This document shows, one piece after another, positions 6,768-13,202 of a stretch of 21,617 nt of DNA. The notes beneath the pieces were generated by a model that searched no databases, was not told the origin of the DNA, and saw nothing but the letters and a program-made list of their open reading frames with translations. Source of the DNA: Chloroflexota bacterium (GTDB lineage: Bacteria > Chloroflexota > Dehalococcoidia > UBA6926 > JACQUM01). Numbering within the stretch: the first letter of the stretch is position 1; each line of letters opens with the position of its first letter. The position numbers and the translations under genes are program-made. The DNA is taken from assembly GCA_016210295.1 (NCBI GenBank), contig JACQUM010000033.1, forward strand, positions 1 to 21,617, in the 5' to 3' direction.

Positions 6768-7753
6768 CGTTCCGACCCTCTTGTTATGGTGTAGCGATGG
6801 ATCTGCTGGTCCACGCCGCCCAAGTCGTACTTGTACGGCTCGTCGCCCCGGAGAAAATCGAACCGGCGTTTTCCGTGCTCGATGGCGTAGGCGATGCAGT
6901 GGGCCTTCAACAGCAGACCGACGCTCAGGGCGCGGTGAGATGTATCGAAGCCACTGTTGTAGAGAAAGAGCGTGTCCTCCTCCTCGAAGCAGACCGCGCC
7001 GGCCACGGGGACGCCGCCCAGGTCCAGGAAGAAGAGCCGCAGGAGTCCCGCCCGGGCGAGAGTCTCCGCCAGCTCGTGGAAGAAGCGGCTCCGCTCCTGG
7101 GTCAGGAACTCGGCCTTCTCTTCCCGGCTCTGGCGCATGAGGTGGAGAAAGCGCTCCATCTCCTCGGGGAGAGAGCCCTCTCGACCGTCCACCACGCGGT
7201 AGCGGACCTCCCCCGCCTGCTGGAGGCGGCGTTGCTTGCGCCTCAGCTCGTGGCGGTCCTTCTTCGAAAGGGAGGACAGGAACTCGTCCCAGGTGGAGGG
7301 CAGCAAGACCTGGGGCGCCACGTCCCAGAGGCTCGTCTCCACCCGCCATCCCTTCCGCTCACAGAGAGCAGGCAGATAGGAGAGCGCTGGTGAGCCGTCC
7401 CGGAGACCAATGAGATCGATAGAAGTCCAGGGTTGAGCCTCCAGATGCTCGATAAGCGCCGACCAGACGCACTCCTCCCGCCCCGGCAGCGCCAGCACGT
7501 CCAGGTAGTCCATGAGGTCCGGGTCGCCGGCAAAGGCGACCCGGCCATCCACCTGGAGGAGCGGGGCGACGCCCACCAGGCGCCCCTCTTCCCGCACAGA
7601 AAAGGTGGAGCCGTTTGCGCTGTTGATCTGATGGCGGGAAAGGAGCTCGTACCAGAGAGGCCGGAGAAAGACCGATCCTGGTTGTGCCTTATGCAGGAGA
7701 GCGTCCCACTCGGGAGTCAGAACGGAGAGGGGCTCAACGGCGACGGTACACAC
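6764..7753 (-). CDS. FemAB/BioF2-like (CelD-type) acyltransferase
   Basis: This 329-residue protein has the GNAT-fold Acetyltransf_6 (BioF2-like, CelD/BcsL) architecture. The central segment LSKKDRHELRRKQRRL (starting near residue 178) leads into the catalytic GNAT half, ending with the signature FDFLRGDEPYKYDLG. The family acylates or aminoacylates sugars, lipids or peptides during envelope or exopolysaccharide assembly. The start is GTG 7753 with AGGG repeats just upstream, 5 bases after the folE stop. Earlier in-frame codons lie inside folE and are unrelated. Its stop overlaps the glycosyltransferase start, so the two are probably translated together and may act on one product. The substrate is unknown. 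Confidence 0.82.
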   Translation of the reverse strand: MCTVAVEPLSVLTPEWDALLHKAQPGSVFLRPLWYELLSRHQINSANGSTFSVREEGRLVGVAPLLQVDGRVAFAGDPDLMDYLDVLALPGREECVWSALIEHLEAQPWTSIDLIGLRDGSPALSYLPALCERKGWRVETSLWDVAPQVLLPSTWDEFLSSLSKKDRHELRRKQRRLQQAGEVRYRVVDGREGSLPEEMERFLHLMRQSREEKAEFLTQERSRFFHELAETLARAGLLRLFFLDLGGVPVAGAVCFEEEDTLFLYNSGFDTSHRALSVGLLLKAHCIAYAIEHGKRRFDFLRGDEPYKYDLGGVDQQIHRYTITRGSER

Positions 7754-7758
7754 GCACC

Positions 7759-8325
7759 CTACCCTTTGCGAAGAAGGGCCAGGACCTCCGCCCTTCGCGC
7801 GGCGTTGCTGCTGAACTCGCCCCTCATGGCAGAGGTGACCACGACGCTGCCTGGTCTCTTCACGCCGCGCATGCTGATGCACAGGTGCTCCGCCTCCACC
7901 AGCACCGCGACACCCTCCGGCCGGAGCCTTTCGTACAGGACGTCGGCGACCTGGTTGGTCAGGCGCTCCTGCAACTGAGGGCGCCTGGCCACCGTCTCCA
8001 GGACCCGTGCGAGCTTGCTCACCCCCACCACCCGGCCTCGGGGCAGATAGGCGATGTGGGCGGAACCAAAGAAGGGAAGGAAATGGTGCTCACAGAGCGA
8101 GTAGAAGGAAACGTCCCGGAGCAAAACGATGTCCTGGTCTCCCTCCCCGCCCTCCTGATAGGAGACAGACAGCTCCTCTCCCGGGTCGCGATCAATCCCT
8201 GAGAAGAGTTCCGCGTACAGCTCAGCCATGCGCTGCGGGGTGTCCCGGAGTCCCTCGCGGAGCGGGTCCTCCCCGATCGCCTCGATGATGCTCCGAAAGG
8301 CCTGCCGAAGACGTTCCCGGTCCAA
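7759..8325 (-). CDS. folE: GTP cyclohydrolase I
   Basis: This enzyme converts GTP to 7,8-dihydroneopterin triphosphate, the first step of folate/pterin synthesis, as a cytosolic homodecamer. The 188-residue length is typical. EGLRDTPQRMAELY is at 24-37. The zinc ligands are visible as C78 and H81 in CEHH and C149 in HLC. The LPRGRVVGVSKLAR substrate segment and the C-terminal SAMRGEF are intact. The start appears to be TTG 8325: no in-frame ATG or GTG lies between the upstream in-frame stop and this codon, and a later Met would remove the conserved EGL motif. It is 96 bases downstream of thrC and 5 bases before the acyltransferase gene. Its pairing with envelope-type genes looks positional rather than functional. 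Confidence 0.95.
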   Translation of the reverse strand: MDRERLRQAFRSIIEAIGEDPLREGLRDTPQRMAELYAELFSGIDRDPGEELSVSYQEGGEGDQDIVLLRDVSFYSLCEHHFLPFFGSAHIAYLPRGRVVGVSKLARVLETVARRPQLQERLTNQVADVLYERLRPEGVAVLVEAEHLCISMRGVKRPGSVVVTSAMRGEFSSNAARRAEVLALLRKG

Positions 8326-8421
8326 TCTGCCGCTGACCTCGCCGTCAGGATATTGTCCGCCCGAAAAGGGCGCTCCCTTCTATTGTAACCGCTATGCCGA
8401 AGAAGGTGACCTCAGGCGAAC

Positions 8422-9495
8422 TCATGCCCAGCCCAGCGCCCGCTCCACCGCCTTCATATCAGGAGCCATGGGCTGCGCTGGCGCCGCCCCCAGGACGGCC
8501 GTATCGGTGTCCTTGAGGCCGGTGCCCGTGATGATGCACACCACCCGGCTCTCGCCGATCTCCCGGTGGTTCCGAGCGTATTTCATCAGGCCAGCTACCG
8601 AGGCGGCAGAGGCTGGCTCACCGAAGACACCCTCGTGGCGGGCCAGGGAATGATAGGCCTGGAGGATCTCTTCATCGGTCACCATATCGATGGCGCCTCC
8701 CGACTCGTCCCGGGCCGCCACGGCCTTGGCCCAGCTTGCCGGCTTGCCGATGCGGATCGCCGTGGCAACGGTCTGAGGGTTTCGGACCTCCTCGCCCCGC
8801 ACGATAGGCGCCGCACCCGCAGCCTGGTATCCCATCATCTTGGGCCTCCGGTGCGCCTGTCCTCCCTTGTGGTACTCCTGGAACCCCTGCCAGTAGGCCG
8901 AGATGTTGCCGGCGTTGCCCACGGGGATGAATAGATAGTCCGGCGCATCGTCCAGCGCGTCCACGACCTCGAAGGCCGCCGTCTTCTGGCCCTCCAAACG
9001 GTGGGGGTTCACCGAGTTAACCAGGGTGACGGGATGGACGGCTGCCAAGCTCCGGACCAGCTGAAGCGCCTGGTCGAAGTTGCCCTCGATGGGGATGATC
9101 CGCGCTCCGTAGACGACGGCCTGGGCCAGCTTGCCCATGGCCACGTACCCGCTGGGAACGATCACCAGGGTCTCGATGCCGCAACGGGCGCCGTAGGCCG
9201 CGGCGGAGGCGCTGGTGTTCCCGGTGGAGGCGCAGATGATGGCCCGGCTTCCTGCTTCCAGGGCCTTGGCCACAGCCAGCACCATGCCCCGGTCCTTGAA
9301 GGAGCCCGTGGGATTGCACCCCTCCAGCTTGAAATAGAGCTCCCCAACCCCGATCTCCTTCTCCAGGAACCGGGAGCGGACCAGAGGCGTATCGCCCTCT
9401 CCGAGAGTGATCCGCGGCGTGTCCGCCGTCAGGGGCAAATAGTCAGGATAGCGGAAGAGGACCCCCCTCCCCACACTCTTCGTCCCCTGTCTCAT
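8422..9495 (-). CDS. thrC: threonine synthase
   Basis: This PLP enzyme turns O-phosphohomoserine into threonine. The 357-residue length fits the short Bacillus-type class. The PLP lysine is K67 in GSFKDRG. CASTGNTSASAAA follows, and IPVGNAGNIS is the phosphate-binding loop. TGTGLKD lies near the C-terminus. ATG 9495 has GGGGGAG immediately before it. It follows the homoserine dehydrogenase gene but is separated from it by an intrinsic terminator ending about 19 bases before this start. No homoserine kinase is in the window; one would be needed to link the two enzymes. Confidence 0.95.
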   Translation of the reverse strand: MRQGTKSVGRGVLFRYPDYLPLTADTPRITLGEGDTPLVRSRFLEKEIGVGELYFKLEGCNPTGSFKDRGMVLAVAKALEAGSRAIICASTGNTSASAAAYGARCGIETLVIVPSGYVAMGKLAQAVVYGARIIPIEGNFDQALQLVRSLAAVHPVTLVNSVNPHRLEGQKTAAFEVVDALDDAPDYLFIPVGNAGNISAYWQGFQEYHKGGQAHRRPKMMGYQAAGAAPIVRGEEVRNPQTVATAIRIGKPASWAKAVAARDESGGAIDMVTDEEILQAYHSLARHEGVFGEPASAASVAGLMKYARNHREIGESRVVCIITGTGLKDTDTAVLGAAPAQPMAPDMKAVERALGWA

Positions 9496-9513
9496 CGCTC
9501 CCCCCGCGCCGGA

Positions 9514-9547
9514 GAAAACAAACGGGGCTCCCGCGCGGGAGCCCCGT
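9514..9547 (-). terminator. rho-independent terminator after homoserine dehydrogenase
   Basis: A perfect 26-base palindrome (9522-9547; 11-bp stem ACGGGGCTCCC, loop GCGC) is followed on the minus strand by TTTGTTTT. It begins 38 bases after the hom stop and ends about 19 bases before the thrC start codon. GC-rich stem plus U-tract is the standard intrinsic terminator form; on the plus strand no T-tract follows. Confidence 0.88.
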
Positions 9548-9585
9548 CCCAGGCCCCTTGCACGCCCGCCATTCCCATGGAGAGT

Positions 9586-10905
9586 CTAGTCTTCGACGCG
9601 CACAAAGTTGCCCACCTCGTGGACGACATCGGACTTTGCCAGCTGCCGAAGCGCCGCCTGGAAGGCGGCCTCCCGGGCCCTGTGGGTCATGATCACGATC
9701 TCGGCGGTCCTGGCAACCTCGTCCGTCTCCTTCTGGATGACGGAGGCGATACTGATCCGGTTGTCCCCGAGCGCCTGGGCGATCTTCGCCAGGACACCCG
9801 CGCGGTCCGCCACGGTCATTCTCATATAGTACCGGGTCTGGAGGTCCGCCATCGGCTTCGTCCGCCTCTCGCCCCGGGCGGAGACAGGGACTCTACTCTC
9901 CCCGCCCTGAAGGATCTGGCGAGCGCTATCCACGACGTCTCCCAAGACGGCGCTGGTGGTGGGGAAGGCGCCCGCTCCGGGCCCGTAGAAAAGCAGCCGC
10001 CCCGCCAGGTCCCCCTCCACCTGGACGGCGTTGAAGACCCCCTCCACTTTAGCCAGCAGGAGGTCCTGATGGACAAAGGCAGGGTGCACCCGCACCTGGA
10101 CCTCCCCGTCCTCCTGCCTCCCGATGGCGAGCAACTTGATGGCGTAGCCCAGCTCCCGCGCGTAGCGAAAGTCGTTGGCGTTCAGGCGAGATATCCCCTC
10201 GTGGTAGACATCCCCGAAGGTCACGGGAGTACGGAAGGCGAGGGCGGCCAAGATGGCCAGCTTGTAGGCCGCGTCGATGCCCTCGACGTCGTTGGTGGGG
10301 TCGGCCTCCGCGTAGCCCAGCTCCTGGGCCAGGCGAAGCGCCGAAGAGAAGTCCAGTCCGTCCTGCCCCATGCGGGTGAGGAGGTAGTTGGTGGTGCCGT
10401 TGATGATAGCCCGGATAGAATCGATGCGGTTGCCTGCCAGGTCTCGGGTGAAGGCCGAAACCAGAGGAATACCGGCGCCGACGCTCGCCTCGTAGAGGAC
10501 GTTGGTCCCTCGTTCCCGCGCCAAGCGGAGGAGCTCCGGCCCATGCTTCGCCATCACCTCCTTGTTGGCGGTGACGACGTGCAGCCCGCTCTCCAGGGCC
10601 TGGAGGATATAGGCATGGGCAGGCTCCTCGCCGCCCATCACCTCCACGACGATGTCGGTGTCTTCCCGTCCCACGACGCTGCCGAAGTCGTTCGTGAGGA
10701 GGGAAGGAGGCACCTCGACGCGCCGCCGCTTCTGAAGGTCCTGCACGAGCACCCAGGTGAGGCGGAGGGGATAGCCGACGCGCTCAGCCAGAAGCCCAGC
10801 CCGCTCGCCCAGGGCCTGGACCACGGCGCTGCCCACGACGCCCATGCCCAGGACGCCCACGCCGATGTAGCCGCGCTCGAGGTGGGCGGCCGGCTTCCTC
10901 GCCAC
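9586..10905 (-). CDS. hom: homoserine dehydrogenase with ACT domain
   Basis: This enzyme reduces aspartate semialdehyde to homoserine, the branch to threonine and methionine. It has 439 residues. The NAD(P) Rossmann loop GVLGMGVVG is at about 17-25. VTANKEVMAKHG is at 111-122. The catalytic core NGTTNYLLTRM is at 169-179, and ADPTNDVEGIDAAYK with catalytic K215 follows. A C-terminal ACT domain (about 358-435, starting RYYMRMTVADRAGVL) is the usual site for threonine feedback. The start is GTG 10905, 1 base after the foldase stop, so translation is probably coupled. The ribosome binding site is weak. Cotranscription behind ribosomal protein and ssb genes is unusual for this enzyme. Confidence 0.95.
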   Translation of the reverse strand: MARKPAAHLERGYIGVGVLGMGVVGSAVVQALGERAGLLAERVGYPLRLTWVLVQDLQKRRRVEVPPSLLTNDFGSVVGREDTDIVVEVMGGEEPAHAYILQALESGLHVVTANKEVMAKHGPELLRLARERGTNVLYEASVGAGIPLVSAFTRDLAGNRIDSIRAIINGTTNYLLTRMGQDGLDFSSALRLAQELGYAEADPTNDVEGIDAAYKLAILAALAFRTPVTFGDVYHEGISRLNANDFRYARELGYAIKLLAIGRQEDGEVQVRVHPAFVHQDLLLAKVEGVFNAVQVEGDLAGRLLFYGPGAGAFPTTSAVLGDVVDSARQILQGGESRVPVSARGERRTKPMADLQTRYYMRMTVADRAGVLAKIAQALGDNRISIASVIQKETDEVARTAEIVIMTHRAREAAFQAALRQLAKSDVVHEVGNFVRVED

Positions 10906-10906
10906 T

Positions 10907-11971
10907 CTATGCCCTACTTTGGAAGAGTTGCTTGTCCTGACCGAGCTGGCGGAGGGTCCAATCGTACTGGGACTGGTTCACGTAGACCGCTATCTCCCCC
11001 TGAGCAACGAGCTCCTCGCGTCGCTCCTGCGCCCAGGCGTTGAGGATGTTCACCTCGATCTTCTTCCGATGTTCCTCCGAGGTCTCCCGGAGAGCCGGCC
11101 CCTCCGTGACCCGCACCAGGTAGACGCCATAGGGGGCCACCACGGGCTCCGGCACCACGCCCGGCTGAAGGTCGGACTCGAAAAGGGTGGAGTCGAAGGG
11201 AGGCTCCGCGGTCTTGGGGACCCAGCCCCAGGCCCCACACTCCTTCTTCGCCTCCTCCTCCAGAGAGACTTCCAGCGCCACGGCACAGAAGTCCTCCCCC
11301 CCTACGATCCGCTCTCTGATCTTTCGAGCGACAGCGACGTCGCCAAGTTGGATCCGTTGAACGAAGACGTGCTCCACCTCAGCGGGGAATTCCTCCATCA
11401 GTTTGGCGCGCATCTTATCGCGCAGAAGGGCGGTCCGGGGGACCTCCAGGTACTCCTCCTCGGCGACGCGCATCCTGTTGAGCGATTGCCGGTAGATTTC
11501 GCGGAACTCCTCCTCGGGGATGTCCTCTTGCTTCCGCGAGCCGAGGATGCGGGAGCGGACCTCCTTCTGGAGCTCCTCGGGGGTAAGGTCTATGCCCTTC
11601 TCCGCCGCATAGCGCTGGACGATGGCGCCGTTCTCCATCTCCGTCACCATGCTGAAGACCAAATCGGTCAGGCCGGTCGGCTCGTTCTGGCTTCCCAGGG
11701 CCTGCGCCTCGATGACGCTGATGCGGAGACGGTGGACATACTGGTTCATGGTGTAGACCCGGTCGCCGACCCTCAGGATGGTGTCTCCCAGCGGCTTCAC
11801 GAACACGAAGTACCAGCCGATCCCAGGGATGGCGAGGGCGAGCAGGAGAGCCAACAGCCCCGACAGAAGAGCGACGCGTCGCTCGCGACCTGTGCGGCGG
11901 GCCTGCACGGCGCGCCGCCAGTCCGGCCGCGCGGATTCCGCCGAGGGAAGAGGGCCAGCTTGCGTGGACAT
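10907..11971 (-). CDS. membrane-anchored SurA/PrsA-like peptidyl-prolyl isomerase
   Basis: This 354-residue protein has a basic N-terminus, one transmembrane segment (about 33-58) and an extracytoplasmic body. An N-terminal SurA-like helical region (about 70-190) precedes a parvulin-type rotamase domain (about 198-290; starts EVEHVFVQRI, includes GAWGWVP and VVAPYGVYLVRV). A C-terminal helix-rich tail follows. The family assists folding of exported proteins. ATG 11971 is preceded by AGGTAG. The segment lacks a lipobox, so it is anchored by the helix rather than by lipid. It sits between rpsR (94-base gap) and hom (1-base gap). Catalytic competence of the parvulin domain cannot be judged by eye. 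Confidence 0.85.
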   Translation of the reverse strand: MSTQAGPLPSAESARPDWRRAVQARRTGRERRVALLSGLLALLLALAIPGIGWYFVFVKPLGDTILRVGDRVYTMNQYVHRLRISVIEAQALGSQNEPTGLTDLVFSMVTEMENGAIVQRYAAEKGIDLTPEELQKEVRSRILGSRKQEDIPEEEFREIYRQSLNRMRVAEEEYLEVPRTALLRDKMRAKLMEEFPAEVEHVFVQRIQLGDVAVARKIRERIVGGEDFCAVALEVSLEEEAKKECGAWGWVPKTAEPPFDSTLFESDLQPGVVPEPVVAPYGVYLVRVTEGPALRETSEEHRKKIEVNILNAWAQERREELVAQGEIAVYVNQSQYDWTLRQLGQDKQLFQSRA

Positions 11972-12065
11972 CGGCTACCTGTTCTCGAGGTTCCCGAAAC
12001 GGATGTTCAAGGAGAAAGAGAGGGAAAGGTCGCGGGGGGAAAGGGACCAGGCACCCGGCTCTATC

Positions 12066-12344
12066 TCACGTTCTCACGATTTGCCGGATATGCTCCGGCG
12101 CCAAAGGAAGGAGGGCAACCTGGCGCGCCCTCTTGATGGCACGGGCCAGGACCCGCTGATGCCGTGCGCAGGTCCCCGACCTTTTCCGCGGATCGATTTT
12201 TATCCCGTCCGAGAGATAGCGCCTGAGCATGTCCACGTTCCTGTAGTCGATCACGACCTTCCGGTCGACACAGAACTGGCAGGCCCTGCGACGGGGAAAG
12301 AATTTTCGCCCGCCCTCTCGCCTTCGAGGTCTCTCCATACTCAT
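12066..12344 (-). CDS. rpsR: 30S ribosomal protein bS18, cysteine-containing form
   Basis: This 92-residue bS18 carries the conserved KIDPRKRSGTCARHQR and RAIKRAR segments that bind S6 and 16S rRNA in the platform of the small subunit. It retains C22 and C25 (CQFC) plus C59 and H62 (CARH), a possible zinc site like that of the C+ forms of ribosomal proteins. The start may be ATG 12344 or the in-frame ATG 12338; GAAGGT upstream suits either. It follows ssb by 19 bases in the classical rpsF-ssb-rpsR order. Confidence 0.95.
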   Translation of the reverse strand: MSMERPRRREGGRKFFPRRRACQFCVDRKVVIDYRNVDMLRRYLSDGIKIDPRKRSGTCARHQRVLARAIKRARQVALLPLAPEHIRQIVRT

Positions 12345-12363
12345 GGCACCTTCTCAGTCCAAC

Positions 12364-12789
12364 CTAGGCTCTAGACTTGTCCTGCCCGTCCCCACCATCG
12401 AAGGGAAGGTCGTCGCCCTCCTCTTCCGCAGGCGTTCCCCCTTCGGCGGCTCCCGTCGAAGGCGGCCGACCCAGGAAGAGCACCACGTTGGCGTTGACCT
12501 CGTTCTGGAAGCGCGTCTGGCCGTCCTTGCCCTCCCAGGTCCGGCTGCGGAGCCGCCCCTCCACGTAGACCTGGCGCCCTTTGGTGAGGTACTGGTTGCA
12601 CGTCTCCGCCAGCTGCCGCCATGCAACAACAGTGAACCACTCCGTCTCATCGCGTCGCTCGCCGTTGGTCGTGTAGCTGCGGGTGCTCGCCAGACGAAAG
12701 GAGGTCACGGGGTCTCCCTTCGGAGTGTACCGCATCTCCGGGTCCGTCCCCACGTTGCCAATCAGGATGATCTTGTTGAGTCCGGCCAT
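12364..12789 (-). CDS. ssb: single-stranded DNA-binding protein
   Basis: The OB-fold protein starts MAGLNKIILIGNVGTDPEMRYT. It continues with the conserved WFTVVAWRQLAE and KGRQVYVEGRL segments (residues 1 to about 107) and then a short Gly/Glu-rich tail, 141 residues in all. It coats ssDNA as a tetramer in replication and repair. The usual C-terminal acidic tip DDLPF is present but is followed by 11 further residues (DGGDGQDKSRA), so it is not terminal. It starts 13 bases after rpsF and is read before rpsR. Confidence 0.95.
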   Translation of the reverse strand: MAGLNKIILIGNVGTDPEMRYTPKGDPVTSFRLASTRSYTTNGERRDETEWFTVVAWRQLAETCNQYLTKGRQVYVEGRLRSRTWEGKDGQTRFQNEVNANVVLFLGRPPSTGAAEGGTPAEEEGDDLPFDGGDGQDKSRA

Positions 12790-12802
12790 AGGCGCCCCGC
12801 TT

Positions 12803-13090
12803 TCACTTCCCCGCGCGCGTCACGATGTGGCGCAGCACCTGCTCATGAAGGCGCAAGCTCGCTTCGAGCTCGTGAGCCTTCTCCGGACTCAGGGAGATCC
12901 GGCTGACGACGTAGGTGCCTTCCCGCTGGTGGCGAACAGGGTAGGCCAGTCGACGCCGACCCCAGACCTCCTCGCTCTCAATGGTACCGCCCCGGTCCGT
13001 GACAAGCCGACGGACGTTCTCCAGAGCCGCAGGCATCTCCTCCTCCGGCACGGTAGGGGTCATCACAAAGGTCAGATTATAGGTGGTCAC
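12803..13090 (-). CDS. rpsF: 30S ribosomal protein bS6
   Basis: This 95-residue bS6 starts VTTYNLTFVMTP (GTG 13090 read as Met). It contains the family's EEVWGRRRLAYPVRHQREGTYVV segment and partners bS18 on the 30S platform. GTG 13090 is chosen because GGAG lies 8 bases upstream and the first beta strand begins right after it; the TTG farther upstream (13123) would add an unrelated 11 residues and leave almost no 5' leader. It is the first gene of the rpsF-ssb-rpsR-foldase-hom operon, about 35 bases from the predicted transcript start. Confidence 0.93.
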   Translation of the reverse strand: MTTYNLTFVMTPTVPEEEMPAALENVRRLVTDRGGTIESEEVWGRRRLAYPVRHQREGTYVVSRISLSPEKAHELEASLRLHEQVLRHIVTRAGK

Positions 13091-13131
13091 AGAAGCCGCT
13101 CCGCCTCCGAGACGAACGTGCAAGACAGAGT

Positions 13132-13160
13132 ATTATAGCATCCCGTCCGCATGTGAACAA
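13132..13160 (-). promoter_or_regulatory. promoter of the rpsF operon (extended -10)
   Basis: On the minus strand TTGTTC (13160-13155), a 17-base spacer and a perfect TATAAT (13137-13132) preceded by TGC make an extended -10 promoter. The predicted start is near 13125. Immediately upstream is a short inverted repeat (TGTATT/AATACA, 5-base loop), which could be an operator but has no identified regulator. Confidence 0.72.
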
Positions 13161-13202
13161 CGCCCTGTATTTGTTCAATACATATGGGACAGGCGGCTGA
13201 GA

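Noticed and set aside
6768..7349. N-terminal extension of the glycosyltransferase frame to 603 residues
   Set aside because: The extra part overlaps the acyltransferase gene out of frame and shows no similarity; the GTG at 6767 with a GTGA overlap and ribosome binding site is a better start.
9001..11043. 680-residue plus-strand open frame opposite hom, thrC and the foldase gene
   Set aside because: It lies antisense to three strongly supported genes, has low-complexity composition rich in Gly, Arg, Asp and Leu, and no recognisable domain. Long antisense frames are expected in GC-rich DNA.
13155..13180. GAAC...GTTC pair near the rpsF/ssb promoter as a LexA site
   Set aside because: The 14-base spacing does not match the Gram-positive CGAAC-N4-GTTCG box, so there is no support for SOS control.
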